DNA of 64,000 bases, from the NCBI RefSeq assembly GCF_001668575.1, contig NZ_LZMD01000038.1, positions 16,569-80,568 of the forward strand, given 5' to 3'. Made by a program: the position numbers and the translations under genes. The DNA comes from Mycobacterium sp. 1164985.4 (GTDB lineage Bacteria > Actinomycetota > Actinomycetes > Mycobacteriales > Mycobacteriaceae). The notes under the pieces are model-generated. The model did not search any database. It saw only the letters and a program-made list of their open reading frames with translations, and was not told where the DNA came from. Of the stretch, positions 1 through 7,883 are shown piece after piece (within the stretch, counting starts at the first letter, position 1; the number at the start of each line of letters is the position of its first letter).

Positions 1-1094
1 GTCAGCCACGACTGCCGACGTGGTTCACGGCCGGAGATGATCGGCGCCAGGAAGATACCCGCGGCGAGGAAGGATGCTGCCGTCCACAGCAGCGACAGCT
101 GCACATGCCAGGTCCGCGCCAGGTTGAACGGGAGGATCTGGGCCAGGTCGAAGCCGAAAAAGTTGCTCAGCTCCGCGCGGTAATGCTCGATCGCCCCACC
201 GAGTATCGCTTGGCCGAGGAAGAGCACCGCGACAACGAGGAAGAACCACGCGGTCGCTTTCTGCGACGGCGTGATCGCCACCTCGCCCGGTTGACGGAAT
301 GCGAGTGACGGTGTTTCGGTTGCGTGCCAACCGATCTTGCGGCTCCACCGGCCGTAGAGGGCGAACAGCGCGCCCAGCCCGGCCAACAGCGCGATCAGCG
401 ACATCGCCGACCAGACCAGGATGTCGGCGGTGGGTGTGTTGTCGACTCGCTGTTCGGGCGGCCAGTTGTTGGTGTACGAGTAGGAGTGACCCTCACGTTC
501 GGCCGCGCTGGCCCATGCGGTCCAGCTGAAAAAGGCTGTGAGGTCCTGGATTTCCCGTGGATCGGTGATGACCTGCGGTATCAACCCGTGCTCGGTCGAG
601 TCGGTGCCGAAGAAATCGGCGTAGTAGGCACGGATCTTCTCGAACGCGCTCACCTGCTCGGCGGTGAACTGCAGTGTGCCGGTTTCCTCGTCGTAGCGGT
701 TGGTCCGCATCATCTCGACGACGGCCGCGGTCGGGTCCTGTGCACCGGAGTCCCGCAGTTCCTGGCCGACGTGGTCGGCGGAGAGCCGCAGGTATTCGGC
801 GGTGTAATCGGGACCGAGGTAGCCGCCGTGGCCCATCACCGAGCCGTACTGCTGCAGGCCGCGGCGGAGGAAGATCTGCTGTCCGGCGGTGATCTGCTGT
901 TCGGTGTAGAGGGTCTGGCCGTCCGGTCCGACGACACGCTGCGGCAGCGGCATCGAGTCCGAGTAGGTTCTGGCGGCCAGCATCCCCATTATCAGGAATC
1001 CGAACACCATGACCAGAGCGACGCCCTGGACCCAGCCTTTCGAGATTGCGAGTTCGGCCTTGCTCGGCGCGGGCTCCAAGAACTGCTCCGTCAT
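1..1094 (-). CDS. norB: Quinol-dependent nitric oxide reductase (qNor), 3' part outside the window
   Basis: The reading frame starts at ATG 1094 and stays open to base 1, so about 364 N-terminal residues are present and the rest lies to the left. qNor is a single-chain membrane enzyme that reduces nitric oxide to nitrous oxide with electrons from quinol, for detoxification or denitrification. A first membrane helix lies near residues 15-35. A large periplasmic segment follows with conserved features (QQIFLRRGLQQYGS, GHGGYLGPDYTAEYL), then helices begin again near residue 225. This arrangement matches the fused NorC-like domain of qNor and sets it apart from cytochrome-c-dependent NorB. The haem-copper core is not visible here. 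The gene diverges from the LLM oxidoreductase across about 180 bp. Confidence 0.88.
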   Translation of the reverse strand, partial: MTEQFLEPAPSKAELAISKGWVQGVALVMVFGFLIMGMLAARTYSDSMPLPQRVVGPDGQTLYTEQQITAGQQIFLRRGLQQYGSVMGHGGYLGPDYTAEYLRLSADHVGQELRDSGAQDPTAAVVEMMRTNRYDEETGTLQFTAEQVSAFEKIRAYYADFFGTDSTEHGLIPQVITDPREIQDLTAFFSWTAWASAAEREGHSYSYTNNWPPEQRVDNTPTADILVWSAMSLIALLAGLGALFALYGRWSRKIGWHATETPSLAFRQPGEVAITPSQKATAWFFLVVAVLFLGQAILGGAIEHYRAELSNFFGFDLAQILPFNLARTWHVQLSLLWTAASFLAAGIFLAPIISGREPRRQSWL

Positions 1095-1272
1095 TGCGAT
1101 ACCCCCGGGAGATGGATTCACATTCGCAGCGTCTTGGCCAACGTAACGAAATGCGTCGCGAGATTGGTGGAGGTTCCGAAACTTGGCGTGGGTTCGTAGT
1201 TGAGGGAAGGTTCGCCGAAGTCGCGTTACGCGGCGGCGTCGGCCGGGACCTCGTTGAGCGTAGGGTGCGATT

Positions 1273-2289
1273 GTGCACGTCGACGCGATGACAACACCGC
1301 AGCCACTCCTGCGAATCGGCGACCTCGCCCGACGGACGCAAGGGGCAGGTTTCTCCGGACTGCTGTTCACGGAGACAGGGCGCACGCCGTACATGAACGC
1401 GGCGGTGGCGGCGCAGGCGGCGCCGGGACTGGAGTTGTCGACGGGGGTCGCGGTGGCGTTTCCGCGCAGCCCATTCGTTACGGCGGCGACGGCGTGGGAG
1501 TTGCAGGAGGCGTCGGGCGGTCGCTTTCGTTTGGGGTTGGGCACGCAGGTGCGCACGCATGTGGTGCGGCGTTACGGCATGGAGTTCGAGCGCCCGGGTC
1601 CGCGGTTGCGCGATTACGTGCTGGCGGTGAAGGCGTGCTTCCACGCGTTCCGGACGGGCAAGCTGGAGCACCGGGGCGACTTCTACAGCCTGGACTTCAT
1701 CACGCCGCAGTGGAGTGCGGGGCCGATCGATGCGCCGGACCCGAAGGTCGATGTGGCGGCGGTGAACCCGTGGATGCTGAGGATGGCCGGTGAGGTCGCC
1801 GACGGGATTCACGTGCACCCGCTCGGCGAACCGGGGTACATCGAACGGCATGTGATGCCGAATCTAGCCGAGGGAGCGGAGAAGTCGGGCCGCTCGGTCG
1901 ACGACGTCGCGGTGATCGTGCCGGTGATGACGATCGTCGGTGACACCGACGAGGAGCGCCATCGAGAGCGGGAGCTGGTGCGCACGAGCATGAGCTTCTA
2001 CGGCAGCACGCCGAACTATGCCTTCATCTGGGACGAGGCGGGATTCGAGGGCACGACCGCGCGGATCCGGGAGAAGCAGAAGGCCGGCGATTACAAGGGC
2101 ATGGCCGAGCAAATCACCGATAAACACATCGCGAAGTTCGCGACGGAGTCGACGTGGGATGGGTTGGCGGACGCGCTGATCGAGAAGTACGGCCCGGTGG
2201 CCTCACGCGTGGTGTTGTACAACGCGCTGGCGGATCCGGAGCGGTTCGAACGTTACGGCGAGGTGGCGCAGCAGATTTCGCAGCGTTGA
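1273..2289 (+). CDS. LLM-class F420-dependent oxidoreductase, TIGR03617-like
   Basis: This 338-residue protein belongs to the luciferase-like monooxygenase superfamily, whose mycobacterial members usually use coenzyme F420. The family TIM barrel is recognisable from GAGFSGLLFTETGRTPY near the N-terminus, the RFRLGLGTQVRTHVVRRYG segment near residue 95 and ADGIHVHPLGEPGY near residue 175. These closely resemble the uncharacterised TIGR03617 subgroup. The GTG at 1273 gives the usual MxVDAM opening and is preferred over the internal ATG. The substrate is unknown. It diverges from the nitric oxide reductase gene, but nothing in the sequence shows a shared role. The small membrane-protein gene converges on it with a single base between the two genes. 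Confidence 0.85.
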   Translation: MHVDAMTTPQPLLRIGDLARRTQGAGFSGLLFTETGRTPYMNAAVAAQAAPGLELSTGVAVAFPRSPFVTAATAWELQEASGGRFRLGLGTQVRTHVVRRYGMEFERPGPRLRDYVLAVKACFHAFRTGKLEHRGDFYSLDFITPQWSAGPIDAPDPKVDVAAVNPWMLRMAGEVADGIHVHPLGEPGYIERHVMPNLAEGAEKSGRSVDDVAVIVPVMTIVGDTDEERHRERELVRTSMSFYGSTPNYAFIWDEAGFEGTTARIREKQKAGDYKGMAEQITDKHIAKFATESTWDGLADALIEKYGPVASRVVLYNALADPERFERYGEVAQQISQR

Positions 2290-2290
2290 T

Positions 2291-2644
2291 TCACCACAGC
2301 ACCGCGATGGCTGCGGCGGCGAAGGACAGGACGCCGATCGACCAGAACATCGGACGCGGGATGGGATTGCCGGTGCGCTTCTGACGGGCGCTGCCCATGC
2401 CCAATAGTCCGCCGAGGATCACGAGGATGACGAGCTTGATGCCGATCTTCGGATAGTTGAGCTCGATGCCGGCGGGCCACGGCGCGGCGAGGGCGAGACC
2501 GGTGAGCAGCGAGAGCAGTAGGCCGTAGTCCATGGCGCGGGTGGTGCGGAAGCGCCGGGCCAGGGCTTCGGCTGCCCAGCCGCCGAAGGTGATCGCGAAG
2601 CCGACGATGTGCAGCAGTACAACTACGTTGCGTAGTAGCTCCAT
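2291..2644 (-). CDS. Small four-helix membrane protein of unknown function
   Basis: The protein has 117 residues with four predicted membrane segments, near residues 5-25, 40-60, 68-88 and 100-117, and a basic loop (ARRFRTT) after the first. The family is common in mycobacteria, where it is usually annotated only as a conserved membrane protein. No catalytic or metal-binding motif is visible. ATG 2644 is the natural start, because the first helix begins six residues later. The gene ends one base from the LLM oxidoreductase stop and converges on it, so it is its own transcription unit. Confidence 0.75.
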   Translation of the reverse strand: MELLRNVVVLLHIVGFAITFGGWAAEALARRFRTTRAMDYGLLLSLLTGLALAAPWPAGIELNYPKIGIKLVILVILGGLLGMGSARQKRTGNPIPRPMFWSIGVLSFAAAAIAVLW

Positions 2645-2746
2645 GGGAAGAGCTTAGCGCGTGGCGGGCGGGGCCTTAACGGAAATTTGCTGCGCGGGGG
2701 GGTCGGCCGGGCGGTGTTAGTGTTCGGCAACGATGCAAAAGGGGGC

Positions 2747-3085
2747 TTGGCGTCTGACTCGAACGACCCGTTGAAGGTCGACCCGACCGAGCTGCGCATG
2801 GCCGCAGACCGGCTCGACGACCAGGCGAGCGGGTTTCGGTCGGCGCATCAATCCGCGCATTCACGGGCGGGCACTGCGGCACTCGGATCGGGCGCGGCTG
2901 CTGCCGCGCTGCCGAAGATGTTGGCTGCTTGAGAGGCCGGCGGGGCGCGGTTCGCCAAGGACTTCGCCACGCACGCGGGGGGACACCGCCAGGCGGCGGA
3001 CAGTTATGTGCGCACCGACGCCGGCGGCGCCGAGGCGGTAACCCCGGGCACTACCTGGGCGAGGTCGCTGGCAGTACTGCTTTGA
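2747..3085 (+). pseudogene. EspC-like ESX secretion target, interrupted by an in-frame stop
   Basis: The N-terminal half reads as a typical EspC/DUF2580-type secretion target (DPLKVDPTELRMAADRL, then an Ala/Gly/Ser-rich helical segment), following a weak TTG start at 2747 that has a purine-rich ribosome site just upstream. At 2930-2932 the frame meets TGA exactly where relatives carry the tryptophan of an AAWEA motif. Reading through, the same frame continues as a recognisable EspC C-terminal half (ARFAKDFATH, HRQAADSYVRTDAGGAE) to a second TGA at 3083-3085. A single TGG-to-TGA change therefore explains the break. In mycobacteria such genes precede ESX-exported toxin genes, and a toxin remnant follows directly here. 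A sequencing error is the main alternative. Confidence 0.7.
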
Positions 3086-3162
3086 CCGCACCAGGCGCGG
3101 TGTTCGGCGGCGGCGAAGCCGCTCTCGCGGCCCGCGCTGCCATACCCGACGATGTCATCGAC

Positions 3163-3714
3163 ATGCCAAGTCACACACACGGAGTCGAGCACTCGACTCC
3201 GCTCGCCGAGGTGCCAAGTCATCAGACGTCGGCCATAGATGAGGCATCGATGTCGGCCGGACCGGCCTTCAGCCAACTTCCCGACGCTGGTCCTTACCCG
3301 TTGCCAGAGCCATCGCAATTGGAGACCCCATCGGATGGGGCCTTTTTCTGGTCTGGCAGAGGCGCCGATGGAATGGGTATCGGGCCGATCACTGCGGGCG
3401 GCAACGGCTCAGCGGACCTCATCGCTGACGCAAGCGGCGCGACAACCCTGGAAGCATTATTGGAGCGGCAAGGGATACAGCCACCAAGGTGGAGTCCTAA
3501 CGACGTTCATGCCGAGAACTGGTGGTCAGCTATCTCGCAGATGTATGCCGAAAATGCTTCCGGAGAGGTGCAAGGAGTTATTGGATCGAATCGGCGGCCC
3601 GGGAATGTCTGGGAGACTGTCGAGCTCCCTCGCCTCATGGAAAACACAGGAGTCACGACGATTACTGTGATCGACCCCGACACCGGCACCGAAACAATCG
3701 TGTTCCAGAGATAG
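3163..3714 (+). CDS. Truncated polymorphic toxin with ADP-ribosyl cyclase/CD38-like C-terminal domain
   Basis: About 183 residues can be read from ATG 3163. The frame is open further upstream, but there it overlaps the EspC tail, so the original N-terminal export domain appears to be lost. A Pro/Ser-rich linker leads to a compact domain from residue 58. Its motif order matches vertebrate CD38 and Aplysia ADP-ribosyl cyclase: FFWSGR (Trp63, like CD38 LLWSRI), TTLEALL (Glu97, like TLEDTLL), NWWSAIS followed by an Ala-rich helix (Trp120/121, like VFWKTVS), and NVWETVELP (Glu154, like the catalytic SVEVHNL glutamate). Enzymes of this fold cyclise or hydrolyse NAD+. An NADase toxin is inferred. 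The gene may be inactive without its delivery domain. Immunity-type genes follow directly. Confidence 0.6.
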   Translation: MPSHTHGVEHSTPLAEVPSHQTSAIDEASMSAGPAFSQLPDAGPYPLPEPSQLETPSDGAFFWSGRGADGMGIGPITAGGNGSADLIADASGATTLEALLERQGIQPPRWSPNDVHAENWWSAISQMYAENASGEVQGVIGSNRRPGNVWETVELPRLMENTGVTTITVIDPDTGTETIVFQR

Positions 3715-3726
3715 GACTTTCGCCGA

Positions 3727-4020
3727 ATGAACGCAGACTTAATAAACGAGGCAGTCATCCTGAGTATCAGTGAATCAGCGATTCCTCGAGTTGACCGGCA
3801 AAAGCTGCTTGACCGCTACGGAGAGTCCGAAGGCAGTTCTATCGCCGACCAGGTGATCGCCCTAGTCCGGGAGGCGGTAGCGATGCCCATCGATTGGGGA
3901 ACGATGACCTTGGCCGAGGGCGTCAGCGACATCATCAGCAGGTTCAGTCAACTCCATCCGGAACTGTCTTCGGAAGCTCTGGAGGAAATTGGGCGATGCG
4001 TCGGTTGGCAAATTCGCTGA
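3727..4020 (+). CDS. Small hypothetical protein, candidate immunity protein for the upstream toxin
   Basis: This 97-residue, acidic, mostly helical protein has no recognisable catalytic motif and no membrane segment. It starts at ATG 3727, twelve bases after the toxin stop, which is the usual place for a cognate immunity gene in polymorphic toxin loci. The name rests on position only, because I do not recognise the family. Conserved-looking stretches are the LDRYGESEG turn near residue 28 and a C-terminal helix ending EIGRCVGWQIR. Base composition is less GC-rich than in flanking core genes, as for the whole toxin/immunity block. Confidence 0.55.
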   Translation: MNADLINEAVILSISESAIPRVDRQKLLDRYGESEGSSIADQVIALVREAVAMPIDWGTMTLAEGVSDIISRFSQLHPELSSEALEEIGRCVGWQIR

Positions 4021-4067
4021 TCGAAGCCTTGATCGACTGGGGATATCTGAAGGAGGTCAGGTAACAA

Positions 4068-4550
4068 GTGGCGGATTTCTCCCGGCTGGAAAGAAGCTGG
4101 GTCGAATGGACGACACTCGCACGGATGCGTCTTGTCTCGATATCGACCGAGTGTGAGGACTGCCGTGTCCTTTTCAAGTCAGACGACCAATCCTTTCATC
4201 TGAGGCATGACGCCGACTGGTGGGTCGTAGACAAGGTCGACGACCGTGGGCAACCGCAGAATGACATTGCCAAGTTCTCCGACTTTGGCCTCGCGGAGAG
4301 ATTCCTCACATGGCGTTGGTCTTCTGTAACTCGTTCTGCGATCGGCGCTAAACAACTTGGCGTGCAACTTCAGTCGCTAGGTATGGCGTCGGGCGTGGAT
4401 GTCTTTCCAATCGAACGGGAAGGCGCAGTGGAGCTATGCACGTCCGCTGGTTCGGCCGTAGTGCCCCGGTCCGTCGCGACGATCTTCAGTCACGTCATGT
4501 CCAAGTCAGTCGAGGAGCTCGAGCAGATGGTGCGCAAAGGTTTGACTTAG
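4068..4550 (+). CDS. Imm61-like immunity protein, the intact copy of three
   Basis: The protein has 160 residues and starts at GTG 4068, ten bases after a clear AGGAGG site. It is cytoplasmic and mixed alpha/beta, with hallmarks MADFSRLERSW at the N-terminus, the aromatic strand pair DDQSFHLRHDADWWVVDKVDDRGQ near residues 40-62, FLTWRW near residue 79 and a C-terminal helix IFSHVMSKSVEELEQMV. From memory it belongs to the Imm61-type family of polymorphic-toxin immunity proteins, the group linked in mycobacteria with NAD+-destroying toxins. The family label needs a profile search. Two damaged relatives lie at 4597-4861 and 8044-8516. It is the third gene of the toxin-immunity run and probably cotranscribed. 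Confidence 0.65.
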   Translation: MADFSRLERSWVEWTTLARMRLVSISTECEDCRVLFKSDDQSFHLRHDADWWVVDKVDDRGQPQNDIAKFSDFGLAERFLTWRWSSVTRSAIGAKQLGVQLQSLGMASGVDVFPIEREGAVELCTSAGSAVVPRSVATIFSHVMSKSVEELEQMVRKGLT

Positions 4551-4596
4551 CAACAAGACACAACTAGCAAGCTTGGCAATTGGATGGGGTGAACCA

Positions 4597-4861
4597 GTGA
4601 CAGACTTCTCACGCCTATCACGCAACTGGACCGACTGGGCAAAGTTGATGCAAATGTCAGACGTCTCGGTGTCGCCAACCGACGACGACACCGAGTTCGG
4701 TTTCCTCTCGACGGACCAGCGTTTCTATCTCAGAGAGGAAAACGGCTGGTGGGCAGTCGACCTCATCAACGCTGCCGTTGTCCTCAGCAACAGTTTTCAG
4801 TCATCTGATGTCCATGCCAGTCGATGATCTGGAACGGATGGTCACGGACGGTATGACCTGA
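4597..4861 (+). pseudogene. Imm61-like immunity gene with internal deletion
   Basis: The first 55 or so codons after GTG 4597 parallel the intact copy upstream (TDFSRLSRNWTDWAKLM, then STDQRFYLREENGWWAVD). The frame then jumps to the C-terminal end of the family: TVFSHLMSMPVDDLERMV is readable in another frame from about 4792 to the TGA at 4859-4861. Roughly 80 codons between the two blocks are missing, and the junction near 4770-4790 also shifts the frame, so no complete protein can be made. It lies 47 bp after the intact copy, which points to tandem duplication followed by decay, or to a remnant of a swapped toxin-immunity cassette. Confidence 0.7.
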
Positions 4862-5061
4862 TCACCGCCGCCGCATCTCATTTCGGCTTCCAGACGTCAT
4901 GACAGTGGCCCGAGGTGGGAGTCTCGCTGACACCGCGGCCTCGCCTCGGAACTGCCGGTCAAGCCCCAACCGCTAAAGCGCCTGTCGGGGACGAATCGCA
5001 ACGCCTTGAGCGCTTCGTGGCTGATCAGCTGTGCTTGCACTCAGGCGCCCTCCCCGGTCGA

Positions 5062-5457
5062 CTAATCCGCCTCGGAGCTGCCAACTTCCGCGCTGTACAT
5101 CCCCGGTCCGCCGTAGAGCTGAAGTGTGCCCGCACGCACCACAATTCGAAGACTGGATACCCCCGCATCGTCGTGTACGCGCTCAAAGAACCTTACAAGA
5201 TGCGCCAACTGCACCCCCTCAACGATGATCACTTGATACAGCAGCCCTCGCCAGGCATTTCCACACTCGTACGGCATCGGCGGCGGCTCGGGTAAGACGA
5301 CCTGCAGCCTCTCATCCTCGTCCGACGACTGTTCGCAGTCATGCGGACCACCCATCCACGAAAAGTACGCGACTTCGCAGCATCTGCCGCAAACTGGCCA
5401 ACCGGCCGCCACATCGATCAGTTCAACGCCCCTTGGTCTCGTATTCATCATGCCCAC
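5062..5457 (-). CDS. Hypothetical protein with Cys-rich N-terminal half
   Basis: This possible gene encodes 131 residues. It has a plausible metal-binding pattern (CGRCCE near residue 23, then GGPHDC near residue 36) followed by a hydrophobic, strand-like C-terminal half. I do not recognise the family. Third-position GC is higher in this frame than in the overlapping plus-strand frame, which is why the minus strand was chosen, but the bias is weaker than in core genes. Upstream and downstream (4862-5061 and 5458-5698) I see nothing codable. The stretch may be a degenerate relic between the immunity block and the Nudix regulator. Confidence 0.35.
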   Translation of the reverse strand: MGMMNTRPRGVELIDVAAGWPVCGRCCEVAYFSWMGGPHDCEQSSDEDERLQVVLPEPPPMPYECGNAWRGLLYQVIIVEGVQLAHLVRFFERVHDDAGVSSLRIVVRAGTLQLYGGPGMYSAEVGSSEAD

Positions 5458-5698
5458 TGCAATTTTACTGCTTCAGACCGACAAAACAGCGGGGCCGGGG
5501 CTACCCGACAGCGCGGTCGCAGCTATCAATCGGGTCTGGTCTGAGCAGTGGTGATGCGGAGCGTCCGGATGCGGAGAACTAAGAGAGGCTCGGCAGTTTT
5601 GACCTGGCGCGCTGCTCGACGCGCAAGTTCGCCGACCGGAAGACGGAGCGGGCCACGAGCCCGAGACGGGGCCAAGGTGCAATTCGCCCGCGCGCCGA

Positions 5699-6352
5699 TC
5701 AGCCGCGACGACGGAACAATTCCGCGGGCCGGCCCCGGCCGCCCGTGCTGCTCAGACCGGTGGCAGTGAGGTGCGGCTCCATCGCACGCCGGAAGGTGTC
5801 GCGCTGCAGCTTCCGCCCGGCGATCGCCTCGTGGGCCATGCGTAACTCCCGCAGCGTGAAGGCCTCACCGAGCAGGTCGTCCGGATCCGGCTTTTCCGCA
5901 TATCGCGTTCGGATGTCTGCGACTGCCAACTCGATGATGTCGGCGTGGTCGTACGGAAGCCTTCCAGGCGAGTTGCTAGGAACCAGCCTCGTCGTCTCCG
6001 AAGAGCGGCCGACCAACTGGTCCGGGCGTACCACTTGCACATGAGCAACCGACATCACCCAACCGCGATCATCGCGCGACGGATCGTCGAAGACACGTAG
6101 CTGACGTGGATGCAACCCACGCACGTTGGCTTTCACCCGCAGCGATCGGTCAACCGCTTGCGCGAGTGTTTCGCCTTCATGGACAAAGGTTCCAGGGAGC
6201 GACCAGCCCGTTCCGGTTGGACGACGTACCTCGAGCACGACAAGGCCGTGCTCAGGATCAAGCGTGAGTACCGCGGTATCGACCGCGACCGAGGGCCGCG
6301 GGTAGTCGGACAGCTTCCGCCCGCTGGCGTCTCGGTAGACGGTTTCACTCAT
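5699..6352 (-). CDS. NrtR-type transcriptional regulator: Nudix domain plus winged helix
   Basis: The protein has 217 residues. Residues 20-150 form a Nudix-like domain (PSVAVDTAVLTL, then GWSLPGTFVHEGETLAQAVDRSL). The catalytic Nudix box is degenerate, as expected of NrtR proteins, which bind ADP-ribose-type ligands rather than hydrolyse them. The C-terminal third, near residues 155-215, is a winged helix (FTLRELRMAHEAIAG, DTFRRAME) typical of NrtR. Known NrtR proteins repress NAD-synthesis genes and are released by ADP-ribose or related metabolites. The gene diverges from an ADP-ribosylglycohydrolase gene with a 70-bp intergenic region carrying repeated GCGCA elements. Control of that gene, plus autoregulation, is inferred. 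Confidence 0.8.
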   Translation of the reverse strand: MSETVYRDASGRKLSDYPRPSVAVDTAVLTLDPEHGLVVLEVRRPTGTGWSLPGTFVHEGETLAQAVDRSLRVKANVRGLHPRQLRVFDDPSRDDRGWVMSVAHVQVVRPDQLVGRSSETTRLVPSNSPGRLPYDHADIIELAVADIRTRYAEKPDPDDLLGEAFTLRELRMAHEAIAGRKLQRDTFRRAMEPHLTATGLSSTGGRGRPAELFRRRG

Positions 6353-6374
6353 GTCGGAGCCTCAGCGTACTGTG

Positions 6375-6416
6375 TTGACAATTAGCGCATATTTGCGCAA
6401 ACTATACCCGGAGGGG
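6375..6416 (+). promoter_or_regulatory. Promoter and putative operator between the nrtR-like and ADP-ribosylglycohydrolase genes
   Basis: A consensus TTGACA (6375-6380) is followed by an A/T-rich stretch with two GCGCA elements at 6385-6389 and 6395-6399, one helical turn apart. The second lies inside the perfect palindrome TTTGCGCAAA (6392-6401). A possible -10 region sits near 6399-6406 and a strong GGAGGGGG ribosome site at 6409-6416 precedes ATG 6423. The GCGCA elements would overlap RNA-polymerase contacts, so binding of the adjacent regulator here is the natural guess. Confidence 0.45.
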
Positions 6417-6422
6417 GCAAAA

Positions 6423-7883
6423 ATGTCTGCATACGATGACCGCGTCGAAGGTGTACTGCTGGGCACCGCCGCGGGGGATGCGCTCGGTGCGCCATACGAG
6501 TTCCAGCCGCCGCGAGCACCAGAGCTCGAGGTGGCGATGGTCGGCGGCGGACCCTGGCAGCGTGGTGAATGGACTGATGACACCGCGATGGCGATCGCGA
6601 TCGCCGAGGTAGCAGCCACGGGTGCAGATCTGCGAGACGCCACAGCACAGGACGCCATCGTGAGTCGATGGCTCGAATGGTCGCATACTGCCAAAGATGT
6701 TGGGATTCAGACGGGCTCCGTCCTGCGCTCGGCGTCTCGTGGTGGCCACATCACGGCATCGGACGCGCGGAGTGCATCCGAGGCCCTTCACCGGCAGACC
6801 GGCCGCACAGCAGGGAACGGCTCCCTGATGCGCACCGCTCCCGTAGCACTCGCATACCTCGATGATGAGGACGCCATGGTGGAGGCGGCCCGCGCGATCA
6901 GCGAGCTGACCCACCATGACGAAGACGCCGGTGACGCCTGCGTGTTGTGGTGCAGTGCCATACGGCACGCGGTCCTCACTGGCGAGCTCGATGCGCGCGC
7001 GGGGTTGCGTCACATCACTGCCGAACGCCGCGACCTATGGGAGACGCGCCTGAGTGCCGCAGAGTCGGCCGCGCCCGCTTCGTTCCCCAACAACGGCTGG
7101 GTGGTGACGGCGATGCAGGCGGCGTGGTCGGCGATCGTGACGACACCTGTGCCGAAGGACGAGCCCGAGGCCGGCACCTTCCGCGCGGACCATCTTCGTC
7201 TGGCTTTGGACGCCGCGGTGCGCGCGGGGCATGACACCGACACGGTCGCGGCGATCGCGGGCGGTCTACTGGGCGCAGCGCATGGAGCGTCGGCGGTGCC
7301 GAGCGCATGGCGGCGACTACTGCACGGCTGGCCAGACATCAGCGCGCATGAGTTGGTGGCGCTCGGGTCTGCAATCGCACGCGGCGGTGAACCGGACCTC
7401 TTCGATTACTCGTACTTCGACTCGTCGATCGATACTTGCGCGCGTCACCCCTACGACGAGCGAATTCTGCTCGGCGGCATTGGCGTCCTGCGGAACCTGC
7501 CATCGGAAGTCGATGCTGTGGTGTCGTTGTGTCGATTGGCCGACGAGGATATGCGCCACGACATGCCGCACATCGAGATACGACTGATCGACCGCACAAC
7601 CCACGACGAGAACCCGCACCTGGACTTCGTCTTGGCGGACACGGTGCGGTTGATCGAAGAACTACGGCGCGAGGGGCGGACGGCGTTGGTGCACTGCGTG
7701 GCCGCGTACAGCCGCACGCCGACCATCGGCGCCTTGTACGGGGCGCGACTCAGGGACGTCGGAGTTGACGAAGCTGTGCGGGACGTAACCGCGGTGCTGC
7801 CCGGTGCGTATCCGAACCCGGCGTTTCGAGAGGCATTGCGACGCCTGAGGACGACGAAGGATGACCGAAAGGTGGCCTCGTGA
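6423..7883 (+). CDS. ADP-ribosylglycohydrolase (DraG/ARH-like) fused to a dual-specificity-phosphatase-like domain
   Basis: The protein has 486 residues from ATG 6423, chosen over an in-frame ATG at 6351 because of the strong ribosome site. Residues 1-310 are an ADP-ribosylglycohydrolase: GTAAGDALGAPYEFQ at the N-terminus, the metal-binding EWTDDTAMA near residue 45 and the second metal site GHDTDTVAAIAGGLLG near residue 275. These enzymes remove ADP-ribose from proteins or free conjugates. Residues 330-486 resemble a cysteine phosphatase, with the CX5R signature HCVAAYSRTP (Cys425, Arg431). It overlaps the next small gene by 4 bp. With the NrtR-type neighbour and the NADase-like toxin nearby, a role in ADP-ribose turnover is likely. 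The phosphatase substrate is unknown. Confidence 0.85.
   Translation: MSAYDDRVEGVLLGTAAGDALGAPYEFQPPRAPELEVAMVGGGPWQRGEWTDDTAMAIAIAEVAATGADLRDATAQDAIVSRWLEWSHTAKDVGIQTGSVLRSASRGGHITASDARSASEALHRQTGRTAGNGSLMRTAPVALAYLDDEDAMVEAARAISELTHHDEDAGDACVLWCSAIRHAVLTGELDARAGLRHITAERRDLWETRLSAAESAAPASFPNNGWVVTAMQAAWSAIVTTPVPKDEPEAGTFRADHLRLALDAAVRAGHDTDTVAAIAGGLLGAAHGASAVPSAWRRLLHGWPDISAHELVALGSAIARGGEPDLFDYSYFDSSIDTCARHPYDERILLGGIGVLRNLPSEVDAVVSLCRLADEDMRHDMPHIEIRLIDRTTHDENPHLDFVLADTVRLIEELRREGRTALVHCVAAYSRTPTIGALYGARLRDVGVDEAVRDVTAVLPGAYPNPAFREALRRLRTTKDDRKVAS

Noticed and set aside
493..1851. Long Arg/Pro-rich open frame on the minus strand
   Set aside because: It overlaps the nitric oxide reductase and LLM oxidoreductase genes in other frames, and its translation is the low-complexity type expected from antisense reading of GC-rich genes.
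2929..3162. Upstream extension of the toxin frame
   Set aside because: Before about 3086 this frame is an out-of-phase reading of the EspC-like C-terminal half; it gives an Arg/Gly-rich nonsense peptide, so the toxin coding was taken to begin later.
4915..5295. Plus-strand frame of 126 codons
   Set aside because: Third-position GC is lower than in the overlapping minus-strand frame, and there is no ribosome site or recognisable motif; the minus-strand reading was kept at low confidence instead.
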